From the NCBI RefSeq assembly GCF_016464425.1, contig NZ_JADDKQ010000020.1:1-64000 (forward strand): 64,000 bases of DNA. The letters are read 5' to 3'. A model generated the notes under the pieces. The model made no database searches and was not told the DNA's origin. It saw only the letters and a list, made by a program, of their open reading frames with translations. Positions 7,726-15,550 of the stretch are shown here, piece after piece. The stretch's first letter is position 1; every line of letters starts with the position of its first letter. This DNA is from Actinotalea solisilvae. Lineage in GTDB: Bacteria > Actinomycetota > Actinomycetes > Actinomycetales > Cellulomonadaceae. The translations under genes were made by a program, and so were the position numbers.

Positions 7726-8427
7726 TCAGGCCGCGCGCTCGGCGACGGCCTGCTCGATCGCCGCCGCGAAGAGGTCGGGGTCCTGCGCGCCGGCGACGCC
7801 GTACCGCCGGTCGAGCACGAAGAACGGCACCGCCGAGATCCCGTACGCACGCGCCTGGGCGACGTCCGCGTCGACGTCGGGCGCGTGGGTGCGGGCCGCG
7901 AGCGCGTCCCGGACCTCCTGGGGGTCGAGGCCGGCGTCGCCGGCGAGCGCCGCGAGCTCGTCGTCGCGCCCGAGGTGGCGGCCCTCCTCGAAGTACGCGC
8001 GGAACAGCCGCTCGGCGACCTCGGCCTGGCGGCCGCGCGCGAGCGCGAGGTGCAGCACCTCGTGCGCCTTGCGCGTGTTCGTGTGGCGCAGGGCGTCGAA
8101 GTCGTAGGCGAGGCCCACCGAGGCTGCGACCTGCGTGACCTGCGTGAGCATCGCCTCGACCTGAGCGGTCGGCAGGCCCTTGTGCCCCGCGAGGAAGTCG
8201 GCCTCGCTGCCCTCGAAGTCGACCGGGGTGTCGGGCGCCAGCTCGAAGGAGTGGAGCACGACCCGGACGTCCAGGGGCGGGCCCCCCGCCGCGGCGCGCG
8301 CGGCCCGGGCACGGCGGACGCCCTCCTCGAACCGGCGCTTGCCGATGAAGCACCAGGGGCAGGCGACGTCGGACCAGACGTCGACGGTCAGGACGTCGCC
8401 CGTCGGCGCGGGAGCGGTCTCGGGCAC
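7726..8427 (-). CDS. DsbA-family oxidoreductase (FrnE-like)
   Basis: A 233-residue thioredoxin-fold protein with the CPWC active site at residues 23-26 in SDVACPWCFIGKRRFEE, and the cis-proline segment GISAVPFFVLDRRYGVAGAQ near 193-212. This is the FrnE/DSBA-like family of cytoplasmic disulfide or 2-hydroxychromene-type enzymes; there is no signal peptide. The start is GTG at 8427, four bases after the upstream small membrane protein gene, so the two may be co-transcribed. It converges on the flagellar operon with only 33 bases between stops. Confidence 0.88.
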   Translation of the reverse strand: MPETAPAPTGDVLTVDVWSDVACPWCFIGKRRFEEGVRRARAARAAAGGPPLDVRVVLHSFELAPDTPVDFEGSEADFLAGHKGLPTAQVEAMLTQVTQVAASVGLAYDFDALRHTNTRKAHEVLHLALARGRQAEVAERLFRAYFEEGRHLGRDDELAALAGDAGLDPQEVRDALAARTHAPDVDADVAQARAYGISAVPFFVLDRRYGVAGAQDPDLFAAAIEQAVAERAA

Positions 8428-8431
8428 GACC

Positions 8432-8650
8432 TCAGGCGCGGCTCTCGCGCATGGGGATCCCGAAGGCGGCGCCCGAGAGCAGGAGGCCCCCGGTGAAGAT
8501 CCACGGCGACTCGGTGTCGAAGCTCACGGCCATGAGGTAGAAGCCGCCGATCACCATCGCGAGGCAGAGCAGGAACATCACCACGCGGCTGGGGTTCGGG
8601 TGGGTCGTGTACGGGTCGGTGTCGTCCCGCTGGTCCTCGCGCGCGTCCAT
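8432..8650 (-). CDS. Small two-helix membrane protein of unknown function
   Basis: A 72-residue product: an acidic hydrophilic start (MDAREDQRDDTDPYTTHPNPSR) then two membrane segments (about 25-44 and 50-64) and a short tail GIPMRESRA. The ATG at 8650 is preceded by GAGGAGCACC, which favours it over longer in-frame starts. It is four bases upstream of the DsbA-like gene. I do not recognise a named family; similar short membrane proteins are common in actinobacteria. Confidence 0.65.
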   Translation of the reverse strand: MDAREDQRDDTDPYTTHPNPSRVVMFLLCLAMVIGGFYLMAVSFDTESPWIFTGGLLLSGAAFGIPMRESRA

Positions 8651-8824
8651 GGTGGTGCTCCTCTCGGCCGGTCTGCCCCGACCGTACCCATCCGCGGCCC
8701 ACCGCGCCGAACCGCCCGGCCCCACGCCACCCCTCGCGTCCCGGACGTGCGGCGCTCGTGACGCCTGCGTCGCGTGACGTCTCCCACGGGCCGGGCGCGG
8801 CCTCACCCGTCACACCGGCCCCGT

Positions 8825-8888
8825 GCGCCGCACGTCCTGGGCGCCGCGCGTCCCGTGCGCCGCACGTCCTGGGCGCCGCACGTCCTGG
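8825..8888. repeat. Four tandem 16-bp units
   Basis: The unit GCGCCGCACGTCCTGG occurs at 8825-8840, 8857-8872 and 8873-8888 exactly, with a diverged copy (four changes) at 8841-8856. It lies in the non-coding gap 8651-8898, just past the stop of the 118-residue reverse-strand gene. I see nothing else in this gap. Confidence 0.9.
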
Positions 8889-8898
8889 GCGGACGGCG

Positions 8899-9255
8899 TC
8901 AGCGGTGTGAGGGCCCGCCGGGCGCGTCGGGGTCCGGGTCGGCCGGGAGGGACGTGAACCAGTCCGCGTACGCCGTGGTGCGCGCAAGCCGGCGCGTGAG
9001 GTCCGGGGCGTCGTCGTCCCACCAGACCGGTCCGCGCTCGCCGAGGCCGACCTTGGCCGCGTCGACGCGCGCCCGGGCCGCCTCGCGCGCCGCCTCGTCG
9101 CCCGCGCGCACCGCCGCCTGCTTGGCGCGGCGGGCCGCCATGAGCTCGCGGGTCAGCGCCTCGCGCTCGGCGGGGTCGAGGCCCGGGTCCGAGCGGCGCC
9201 AGAGCCGGCCGCGGACGACGAGGTAGCGCCCGTCGGGCGTCGTGGGCCAGGTCAC
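8899..9255 (-). CDS. Conserved actinobacterial hypothetical protein, 118 residues
   Basis: Begins [32 protein letters not shown], followed by an Arg/Ala-rich helical hairpin ([35 protein letters not shown]) and [19 protein letters not shown] recognise this layout as a conserved uncharacterised family seen across actinobacteria and some proteobacteria, but no function is established. The start is GTG at 9255. The C-terminal ~20 residues are proline/aspartate rich. The gene diverges from the mhqO-like operon. Confidence 0.7.
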   Translation of the reverse strand: MTWPTTPDGRYLVVRGRLWRRSDPGLDPAEREALTRELMAARRAKQAAVRAGDEAAREAARARVDAAKVGLGERGPVWWDDDAPDLTRRLARTTAYADWFTSLPADPDPDAPGGPSHR

Positions 9256-9306
9256 GCAGGCAGCCTAGGCATGCTCCGGGCGGCGCCAGGTGGCGCCGAG
9301 CGACAC

Positions 9307-9335
9307 TTGTACCTACAACATTCGTCCCGTACTCT
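9307..9335 (+). promoter_or_regulatory. Promoter with overlapping TTGTA-TACAA operator, mhqO-like operon
   Basis: TTGTAC (9307-9312), 17 bases, TACTCT (9330-9335) make a good housekeeping promoter. The -35 is embedded in a palindrome TTGTA-CC-TACAA (9307-9318), the sort of site bound by MarR/HxlR-type thiol or quinone sensors. A weaker inverted repeat (TGTTG...CAACT) follows at about 9339-9353. The dioxygenase ATG is at 9381. Confidence 0.55.
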
Positions 9336-9380
9336 CTTGTTGAAGGCGCAACTACTACGCGAGCAGCATCAGGAGACCTC

Positions 9381-10319
9381 ATGACCGCCGAGCCGACAGC
9401 CCTGGGCGCCACCGTCACGGACGAGCGCATCCTCAACCCCGCGACGACCATGGACGCGGTGACGCTGCGCGTCGGCGACCTCGAGGGCATGTCCTCCTAC
9501 TACTCGCGCTCGTTCGCGCTCGAGCCGCTCGAGGAGCGGACCCGTGGCGTCGAGGTGCACCGTGTCCTCGGCCGGGGCACGGTGCCGATGGTCCGGCTGG
9601 TCCACACGCCGGGGCTCCCCGGCGTCGACCCGCGTCAGGCCGGGCTGTTCCACACCGCGTTCCTCTTCGACGACCAGCAGAGCCTCGCCGCGACCGTGCT
9701 CCGCGCGGCGCAGGACGCGCGCGGGTCCTTCGTCGGGTCGAGCGACCACGGCGTGAGCGAGGCCTTCTACTTCACCGACCCCGAGGGCAACGGCGTCGAG
9801 CTCTACACCGACCGCCCTCGCGACCTGTGGCAGCGGGCCGGCGGCCAGATCCTCATGGGCACGCAGTGGCTCGACCCGAACGCCTACCTCCAGGACCACG
9901 TCACCGAGGAGGCGCTCGCGGCCGGGCCCGCGCTCGCCGGACGCGTCGGGCACGTCCACCTCCAGGTCGGCGACATCGCGACGGCCGAGGCGTTCTACGT
10001 CGGCGCGCTCGGCTTCGAGGCGACGCTCACGGACTACCGCGGGGCGCTCTTCGCCTCGGCGGGCGGCTACCACCACCACGTCGCCATGAACGTGTGGAAC
10101 AGCGGCGGCGCCGGCCCGCGCGCGGCGACCCTCGGCCTGGGCGACGTCGCCGTCACCGTGCCGTCGCGCGACGACCTCGTGGCGCTCGCGGCCCGCCTGC
10201 GCGCGCGGTCCCTCGCGTTCGCCGACGACGGCCGCTCGGTCGTCGTGCACGACCCCTGGGGCACGCAGGTCACGGTCTCCGTGCCCGGCACGACGACCGA
10301 GGACCTGCTGGCCCGATGA
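9381..10319 (+). CDS. mhqO: Ring-cleavage (catechol/hydroquinone) dioxygenase, vicinal oxygen chelate fold
   Basis: A 312-residue protein with two VOC/glyoxalase modules: residues ~25-150 ([48 protein letters not shown]) and ~190-305 ([48 protein letters not shown]). This fits CatE/MhqO-type extradiol dioxygenases, with likely metal ligands in H-x-A-F, the second-module H-V-H and E in G-V-E-L-Y. In Bacillus MhqO opens quinone-derived rings. It overlaps the downstream MhqD-like esterase by ATGA. The symbol is by family and context analogy. Confidence 0.8.
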   Translation: MTAEPTALGATVTDERILNPATTMDAVTLRVGDLEGMSSYYSRSFALEPLEERTRGVEVHRVLGRGTVPMVRLVHTPGLPGVDPRQAGLFHTAFLFDDQQSLAATVLRAAQDARGSFVGSSDHGVSEAFYFTDPEGNGVELYTDRPRDLWQRAGGQILMGTQWLDPNAYLQDHVTEEALAAGPALAGRVGHVHLQVGDIATAEAFYVGALGFEATLTDYRGALFASAGGYHHHVAMNVWNSGGAGPRAATLGLGDVAVTVPSRDDLVALAARLRARSLAFADDGRSVVVHDPWGTQVTVSVPGTTTEDLLAR

Positions 10320-10939
10320 GCCTCGCCTCCGTCCGCTCGTCCGACACCGGCGGGACGGCGGCGCCCACGGTGCTCCTGCTGCACGGCTACGGCAGCTCCG
10401 AGCAGGACCTCGCCGGGCTCGGCCCGCTCGTGTCCGACGGCCTCCCCTGGGCGTCGCTGCGCGCACCGCTCGCGCTGCGCACCGGCGCGAGCGCGTGGTT
10501 CGCGATCACGACGCCGGGCAGCCCGGACCCCGAGCCGGTGGTCGAGGCGACCGACGCGATCTGGGGATGGGTCGACGCCGAGCTCGGTCCCGACGCCGTC
10601 GTGCTGCCGGTCGGCTTCTCCCAGGGCGGCCTCATGGCGACGCAGCTGCTGCGCACGCGCCCCGAGCGCGTCGCGGCGACCGTCGTCCTCGCCGGCTTCG
10701 TCCTCGGCGCCGACCAGCCCGCCGACGACGTCCTCGCCGCGGCCCGGCCCCGCGTGTTCTGGGGCCGCGGCACGCTCGACGGTGTCATCGCACCCCACGC
10801 GATCGAGCGCACCGAGGCATGGCTGCCGCAGCACGCGACGCTCACCGAGCGCGTCTACCCCGGCCTGGGGCACGGGGTGCACGCCGACGAGGTCGCCGAC
10901 GTCCGGGCGTTCGTGGCGACGGCCACGGTGCCGAGCTGA
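10316..10939 (+). CDS. mhqD: Alpha/beta hydrolase, carboxylesterase (MhqD-like)
   Basis: A 207-residue esterase of the phospholipase/carboxylesterase family: LLLHGYGSSEQDL oxyanion region near 20-32, nucleophile Ser in VGFSQGGLMA (~102), Asp in GRGTLDGVIAP (~158), His in GLGHGVHADE (~190). In Bacillus subtilis mhqD accompanies mhqO/mhqE in the MhqR regulon and protects against hydroquinones. Here it is translationally coupled to the dioxygenase by a 4-base overlap. The start at 10316 lies inside a longer frame that has no support. Confidence 0.83.
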   Translation: MSLASVRSSDTGGTAAPTVLLLHGYGSSEQDLAGLGPLVSDGLPWASLRAPLALRTGASAWFAITTPGSPDPEPVVEATDAIWGWVDAELGPDAVVLPVGFSQGGLMATQLLRTRPERVAATVVLAGFVLGADQPADDVLAAARPRVFWGRGTLDGVIAPHAIERTEAWLPQHATLTERVYPGLGHGVHADEVADVRAFVATATVPS

Positions 10940-10952
10940 CCTCGTCGCTGCG

Positions 10953-11561
10953 TCACACCAGGTCGTCGCGCGACACAGGCATCGAGCGCAGGCCGTCGAG
11001 CGCCGGCGCGGCGACGAGCCACAGATCTTCCAGCTGTCGAAGGCACGCGAGCGACAGCTGCTCCGGGTCCAGCGCTGGACCTTCCTCCGGCTCGACGTAC
11101 CGCCAGAAGGGCCACCAGCGCGAGGCGCGTCCCCGCTGCGACCTGCGTACACCGGCTAGTGCGCTCTCAAGAAGACGGGCAGCGACAGGGCTGTCGAGCG
11201 CGGCGTCGTAGCGGACGGCGACGAAGGGCCAAGGGTCCCCGCGTCCCACGCCAAGCAGCCCGCTCGGTTGCCACTCGATGACGACTGCGACTTGCGAGAG
11301 CACCTCGTCAACCCACTCGCGCCGGCGCATGCCGAAGCGAGGCCGATCACCGTCGTCGATCTCAGCCTCGTACGGCTCCGCCCCGACGGAGACCGCCAGC
11401 TCCTCCACGGCTGGCCCGAGCTCCAGCAGGTGCCGGTGGACGAGGTCGCGGCCCTCGGTGCGCAGCTCCGCCCACGCCTCGATGTCCGAGCGATGATCCA
11501 AGTAGAACCACGCCCGGGCGTCACCGTCGTCCCGTGCCCTGGGCTCGATCGCATCAGTCAC
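10953..11561 (-). CDS. Hypothetical protein, second gene of the nuclease-like pair
   Basis: About 202 residues from GTG at 11561. It is rich in acidic residues and tryptophan (WFYLDHRSDIEAWAELRTEG, VVIEWQPSGLLGVGRGDPWPFVAVRY, RASRWWPFWRYVEP), a mixed alpha/beta cytoplasmic protein with no membrane segment. The start overlaps the end of the upstream PD-(D/E)XK gene, so they are translated together. I do not recognise the family. Base composition looks less GC-rich than the neighbouring core genes. Confidence 0.65.
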   Translation of the reverse strand: MTDAIEPRARDDGDARAWFYLDHRSDIEAWAELRTEGRDLVHRHLLELGPAVEELAVSVGAEPYEAEIDDGDRPRFGMRRREWVDEVLSQVAVVIEWQPSGLLGVGRGDPWPFVAVRYDAALDSPVAARLLESALAGVRRSQRGRASRWWPFWRYVEPEEGPALDPEQLSLACLRQLEDLWLVAAPALDGLRSMPVSRDDLV

Positions 11562-12270
11562 GGTGGTACGCCTCCAAGGTCTCGATGAAGTCGCGGACAC
11601 CAGCTGGCTCCTGCCTGTCCCTCAGCGCGACGCGTAGCAGCGCCGCAAGGTCTGCCCACGACACCGCGCGCCACAGGCCGGCCGAGCGTTCGGCCGTGAC
11701 GGGTTCGCGGTACCCGCGCGTGAGGAACACGAAGCACGGCGCGACGTCGTCAGCCCAGAGGTGTCCCAGCCGGTCGAGCTGGTTCGGCTGTTCCGGGGCG
11801 AACACCTTCGCCTCGATGACCATGGTCCACAGCGGGGTGTAGACGACGAGATCAGCCCTGGTCGGACCCACCAGGTCGTCCTCGTCCTTTCGTGTGTCCT
11901 CGGTGACCACGCGCACCTTCGCCCCGCTGGGCAGCGGTTCGAGCCGCAGGTGCTGCGCGAGCACGTCGAGCGGCGCGCGGCCGAGGCGATGACGACCCTC
12001 AGGTCGCAGCACCCACGCCAGCGCGCGCGTGAGGAGCACCTCGTTGTGCTGGACCCACAGCGCGCCCATCAGGGTCGACGAGCCGGTCGTCCACCGACCG
12101 GCAGCCGTGCTCGCCGCCTGCTCCGCTCGCATGGCCGCAAGGCGACCGACCCAGCCGGCGACGACCGCCTGGTCTCGTGCGACGGCCCGCTGATCCTGCT
12201 CGCGCCAGGCGGCCTGCACATCCCCGATCCGCGTGTGCCAGTCGGCGACAGCATCCGTGCTCGCATCCAC
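11554..12270 (-). CDS. PD-(D/E)XK nuclease-superfamily protein
   Basis: About 238 residues from GTG at 12270, which has AGGAGGC six bases upstream. The core shows GPTRADLVVYTPLWTMVIEAKVFAPEQPNQLDRLGHLW (about 143-181): an Asp, then E-x-K, then a conserved Q, the layout of PD-(D/E)XK-family nuclease-like proteins (PDDEXK_4 type). The N-terminal ~60 residues are helical; TGSSTLMGALWVQHNEVLLTRALAWVLRP resembles the motif I region. Such genes are usually accessory, often near phage or defence loci. Nuclease activity is not shown. Confidence 0.72.
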   Translation of the reverse strand: MDASTDAVADWHTRIGDVQAAWREQDQRAVARDQAVVAGWVGRLAAMRAEQAASTAAGRWTTGSSTLMGALWVQHNEVLLTRALAWVLRPEGRHRLGRAPLDVLAQHLRLEPLPSGAKVRVVTEDTRKDEDDLVGPTRADLVVYTPLWTMVIEAKVFAPEQPNQLDRLGHLWADDVAPCFVFLTRGYREPVTAERSAGLWRAVSWADLAALLRVALRDRQEPAGVRDFIETLEAYHRD

Positions 12271-12552
12271 AGACGCCTCCTGAGCATCGATGCGTCGACC
12301 ACGAATCGGCGTGCCGCCGACCAGTGACCTGACGGTACGGCAGCTGGTGCCCTCGAGGGCCGGGTATCGCGTGGACCGTCTCGGGTGTGTGCGCCCCGGA
12401 AGACAAGTCGAGCGGCGCCTGAAGGGCTGCGAGCTACGTCGTTGCGTCGCGTCCGACACGCAACCTACGCAACATCACCGTGCTGCGTACGACCCGATGG
12501 GACCGGGTCCCCGGTCGCCCCTCGCTCGAGGCCGTGCTCCACCCCACGGCCG

Positions 12553-12581
12553 CCGGCGCCGAAGGTTGCCTTCGGCGCCGG
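12553..12581 (-). terminator. Perfect 13-bp stem terminator after the beta-helix gene
   Basis: CCGGCGCCGAAGG and CCTTCGGCGCCGG pair fully around a 3-base loop, 13 bases past the stop of the beta-helix gene. Positions may be off by one base. The remaining gap 12271-12552 should hold the promoter of the nuclease pair, but I see no clear -35/-10. Confidence 0.75.
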
Positions 12582-12593
12582 TGGCTGGGGCGC

Positions 12594-13682
12594 TCAGCAG
12601 ACCAGCCCGACGCAGTTGATGCCGTTGCGGGTAGCGACATTGCCGCCCAGGTCCACGGCCATCGGCACGTTGAACCCGTACCCGGTGTTGCGGGTGGCCC
12701 GGTTGCCCTGCAGGTGAACCACCGTGTCGATGATCACCCCGTCGCCGTTGCGGGTGAACGTGTTGGTCGTCAGGGTGACGTCGGAGACCGGGTTAGGTGC
12801 CCCGTACGTCTGCGAGAGCACTCCTGTGCGGTTGCGGGTGAAGTCACTGGCGGCCACGTTCGCGTTGACGCCCAGCTGGAGCGCGACTCCGTTGTCGTGG
12901 AACGTGTTGCCGGTGAACTGGTCGTGATGCACCGCAGGACGCGCCCCGGGAAGCCAGTTCGTCACGACTGCAGTCTCATACCCGCGGAACGTGCTACCAC
13001 TGATCCGCGTCCCGCCCCAGAAGCTGCTGATCGCGGTCACCCCGTCGCGGAACGTGGAGTTGACGATCGTGACCTGGCCTTCGCTGATGTCCAGGACGGA
13101 GTCGTTGCGACGGAACGTGGACGCCTCGATGTAGACGTTGGGGGAGTACGGGCCCTCGTAGAAGACCCCGATGTTGTCCACGAACGTGGAGCGCCTCACA
13201 TCGACCCGTCCGCCAGCCGGCGAGGACACCACGGCACCATTCCGCTCGAACCGGGAGTCGCTGCTCGTCAGGTTCACCCCGAAGGAGTCGAAGACGGTGC
13301 CGATGTCGGTGAGCGTCATCCGGTTGGTGGTGACGCTGTACACGTCACCGTTGACCACGCGGCCCCAGTCGTCGATCGTCCCGTTGAGCAGGGTCAGGTC
13401 GCCCGACCCCGAACCTCCATCCTCGCTGTGCAGCACGATCGCCTGACTCGCGGTTCCCCGCCCAGGCCCCCGCAGCGTGTAGCCCCGCAGGTCGATCGTC
13501 GCGGCTGGACCGATCGTGATGGCAACGGTCGGGCACACCAGGTTGTGCGTCAGGTGTCCCAGGTCGGGAACGTGCGTCCCGCACTCGATCGGTATGGACG
13601 TCGCCCCTGCTGCGGGGACCGGTAGGAGGGCCAGGCTCACTCCTGCCGTTGCCGCCATCACCGCACTGATCCCTCGACGCAT
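12594..13682 (-). CDS. Secreted right-handed beta-helix protein
   Basis: 362 residues from ATG 13682 (GAGGAG upstream). A Sec signal peptide (MRRGISAVMAATAGVSLALLPVPAAGA, cleavage near 27) is followed by an entirely repetitive beta-helix: rungs of ~22-25 residues such as SSDSRFERNGAVV, RRSTFVDNIGVF, EASTFRRNDSVL, VNSTFRDGVTAI, SGSTFRGYETAV, TTNTFTRNGDGV, with the NxFxxN ladder of the NosD/pectate-lyase-like fold. Two cysteines sit near each end, possibly disulfides. It may bind or cleave polysaccharide; no catalytic triad is evident. AT content is higher than in neighbours. Confidence 0.8.
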   Translation of the reverse strand: MRRGISAVMAATAGVSLALLPVPAAGATSIPIECGTHVPDLGHLTHNLVCPTVAITIGPAATIDLRGYTLRGPGRGTASQAIVLHSEDGGSGSGDLTLLNGTIDDWGRVVNGDVYSVTTNRMTLTDIGTVFDSFGVNLTSSDSRFERNGAVVSSPAGGRVDVRRSTFVDNIGVFYEGPYSPNVYIEASTFRRNDSVLDISEGQVTIVNSTFRDGVTAISSFWGGTRISGSTFRGYETAVVTNWLPGARPAVHHDQFTGNTFHDNGVALQLGVNANVAASDFTRNRTGVLSQTYGAPNPVSDVTLTTNTFTRNGDGVIIDTVVHLQGNRATRNTGYGFNVPMAVDLGGNVATRNGINCVGLVC

Positions 13683-13866
13683 GACCACTCCTCTGGGGTC
13701 TGCCGGGGTCCGGACGGGACCGTCCACGGCTCCGCGGCATGGCCGGACTGTACCGATTTGTCCGTTTCCAGGGGTAGAGACCTGGCCGGCTCAGCATCGG
13801 CCTCACTGGGTCCTCATCCTGCCCGGACGGTGCAGGGGCGCCGCACTATCGCCTCAACTGCGACGA

Positions 13867-13900
13867 CGAGAGCCGGGGACCCTGGGGTCCCCGGCTCTCG
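13867..13900 (-). terminator. 15-bp stem terminator of tRNA-Leu
   Basis: CGAGAGCCGGGGACC (13867-13881), loop CTGG, GGTCCCCGGCTCTCG (13886-13900): a perfect stem starting 7 bases past the tRNA 3' end on the reverse strand. Confidence 0.85.
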
Positions 13901-13907
13901 ATCTCTG

Positions 13908-13990
13908 TGCGCGAGGGGGGACTTGAACCCCCACGTCCTTTCGGACACTGGCACCTGAAGCCAGCGCGTCTGCCATTTCGCCACTCGCGC
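13908..13990 (-). tRNA. tRNA-Leu (anticodon CAG)
   Basis: Acceptor arms GCGCGAG/CTCGCGC close the gene. The anticodon stem CTGGC/GCCAG holds loop TTCAGGT, giving CAG. The T arm is GGGGGTTCAAGTCCCCC, and a long variable arm (TGTCCGAAAGGACG) marks a class II leucine tRNA. CCA is not encoded. The same tRNA sits beside fhaA in mycobacteria. Confidence 0.95.
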
Positions 13991-14316
13991 GCGCCGCAGA
14001 AGGCTAGCACGCACGGCAGGACCCTCCCGAACGCGGCCGGGGGGCCCGGGGAGCCGCGTCGGACCGGGTCGCCGGGCGGGCCGGGAGGCACCGGGACGTA
14101 CCGGGGCGGACCGGCAGGACGCGGTCGCTCACGTGCGTAGGGTCGCGGCCGATCGTGCCCTCGGCGGATACGATCAGGAGCGGACCGCTGGGTCGGTCCG
14201 CCGGCCAGGTCGGAAGTCCGGTCGGTCGCCGACCCGGCACAGGGCCGTCAAGCGAGGTCGCCGCGGCGGCCGGGTGTCGTCAGGAGCCGCACGGCGACGG
14301 GGCGGGAGGAGGTGGC
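13991..14316. other. Non-coding gap between tRNA-Leu and fhaA
   Basis: No gene is seen. It must hold the promoters for tRNA-Leu (leftward) and the fhaA operon (rightward). GATACGAT at about 14167-14174 is a plausible -10 for fhaA, but no -35 is clear. Confidence 0.4.
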
Positions 14317-15024
14317 ATGGGAGTTCTCGACAGGTTCGAGAAGGGCGTCGAGCGCGTGGTCAGCACCGCGTTCGCCAAGGCCTTCAAGAGCGAGGTCAAG
14401 CCGGTCGAGCTCGCCAGCGCGCTGCGCCGCGAGGTCGACGACCGCGCCGCCGTCGTGGGCCGTGACCGGACGGTCGTGCCCAACGAGTTCACCATCGAGC
14501 TCTCGCCCGCCGACCTCGTCCAGGTCGAGGACTGGGGCGCCGAGCCGCTCGCGGACGAGCTCGCGGCCAACGTCACCGAGCACGCGACGCAGCAGCGCTA
14601 CGCGTTCGTCGGGCCCGTCACGGTCGCGTTCGTCGAGAACGACGAGCTCGAGACCGGGCGCTTCCAGGTGCGCAGCGCGACCGTGCGGGGCGCCGTTGCG
14701 CCCGCCGCCGCGGTCGCCGCGAGCCCGCGCCACCCGCTCGTCGACATCGACGGCCAGCGCTACCTGCTCACCGGCCCGGTGACGGTGATCGGCCGGGGGA
14801 GCGAGGCGGACATCATCGTCGACGACCCCGGCATCTCCCGGCGCCACCTCGAGATCCGCGTCACGCCCGACGGCGTGATCGCGAGCGACCTCGGCTCGAC
14901 CAACGGCACGTTCGTCGAGGGCCACCAGGTCCCGGCGGCGACGCTCGTCGACGGCAACACGATCACGATCGGGCGCACCCGGATCCTCTTCTGGACCGGC
15001 GCCGACGACGACGAGGACCAGTGA
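14317..15024 (+). CDS. fhaA: FHA domain protein FhaA (DUF3662 plus FHA)
   Basis: 235 residues: an N-terminal DUF3662 domain (MGVLDRFEKGVERVVSTAFAKAFKSEVKPVELASALRREVD to ~120) and a C-terminal FHA domain (~148-230) with the phosphothreonine-binding motifs VIGRGSEADIIV, ISRRHLEI and LGSTNGTFVEG. It is shorter than mycobacterial FhaA (~530), lacking most of the central linker. FhaA binds phosphorylated MurJ pseudokinase domain and slows peptidoglycan synthesis at the pole. The ATG at 14317 follows GGAGGAGGT. It is the first gene of the cluster. Confidence 0.93.
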   Translation: MGVLDRFEKGVERVVSTAFAKAFKSEVKPVELASALRREVDDRAAVVGRDRTVVPNEFTIELSPADLVQVEDWGAEPLADELAANVTEHATQQRYAFVGPVTVAFVENDELETGRFQVRSATVRGAVAPAAAVAASPRHPLVDIDGQRYLLTGPVTVIGRGSEADIIVDDPGISRRHLEIRVTPDGVIASDLGSTNGTFVEGHQVPAATLVDGNTITIGRTRILFWTGADDDEDQ

Positions 15025-15033
15025 TCGCCGGGC

Positions 15034-15543
15034 ATGAGTGAGCTCACGATCACCCTGCTGCGGCTGGGCTACCTGGTGCTGCTCTGGGTGTTCGTCCTCA
15101 CCGCGATCGGCGTGCTGCGCCGCGACCTCTACGGCACGCGCATCGTCAACCGCCGCCTGCGCCGCGGCGGGACGGCCGCCGCGCCCGTCGCGAAGCCCGC
15201 ACCGGCCGTCGCGCCGGACGCCCGCTCCGCCCCGTTCCCCAAGCGCGAGGTCATGCCGCGGCGCCTCGTCGTGACCGCGGGCCCGCTGCGCGGCACCACG
15301 CTGCCGCTCGCGTCCTCCGCGATCCTCATCGGCCGCGCGCCGTCGTGCACGCTCGTGCTCGACGACGACTACTCCTCCTCGCGGCACGCGCGCGTCTTCC
15401 CCCAGGACGGCGAGTGGTGGGTGGAGGACCTGGGCTCGACGAACGGCACCTTCCTCGGCAAGGAGAAGGTCGAGCAGCCGACGCCCGTGCGCGCCGGCGC
15501 GCAGATCAAGGTGGGCCAGTCGATCCTCGAGCTGCAGCGGTAG
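15034..15543 (+). CDS. fhaB: FHA domain membrane protein FhaB (FipA)
   Basis: 169 residues: one N-terminal membrane helix (LTITLLRLGYLVLLWVFVLTAIGVL, ~4-28), a basic linker, and an FHA domain (~85-165) with LIGRAPSCTLVL, SSRHARVF and LGSTNGTFLGKEKV. FhaB/FipA is a kinase substrate linking FtsZ and FtsQ under stress in mycobacteria. It follows fhaA by 9 bases and precedes the phosphatase by 7. Confidence 0.93.
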   Translation: MSELTITLLRLGYLVLLWVFVLTAIGVLRRDLYGTRIVNRRLRRGGTAAAPVAKPAPAVAPDARSAPFPKREVMPRRLVVTAGPLRGTTLPLASSAILIGRAPSCTLVLDDDYSSSRHARVFPQDGEWWVEDLGSTNGTFLGKEKVEQPTPVRAGAQIKVGQSILELQR

Positions 15544-15550
15544 GCGCCCG

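Noticed and set aside
12480..13625. Forward frame over the beta-helix gene.
   Set aside because: No signal peptide or motif; the reverse strand gives a signal peptide and regular beta-helix rungs.
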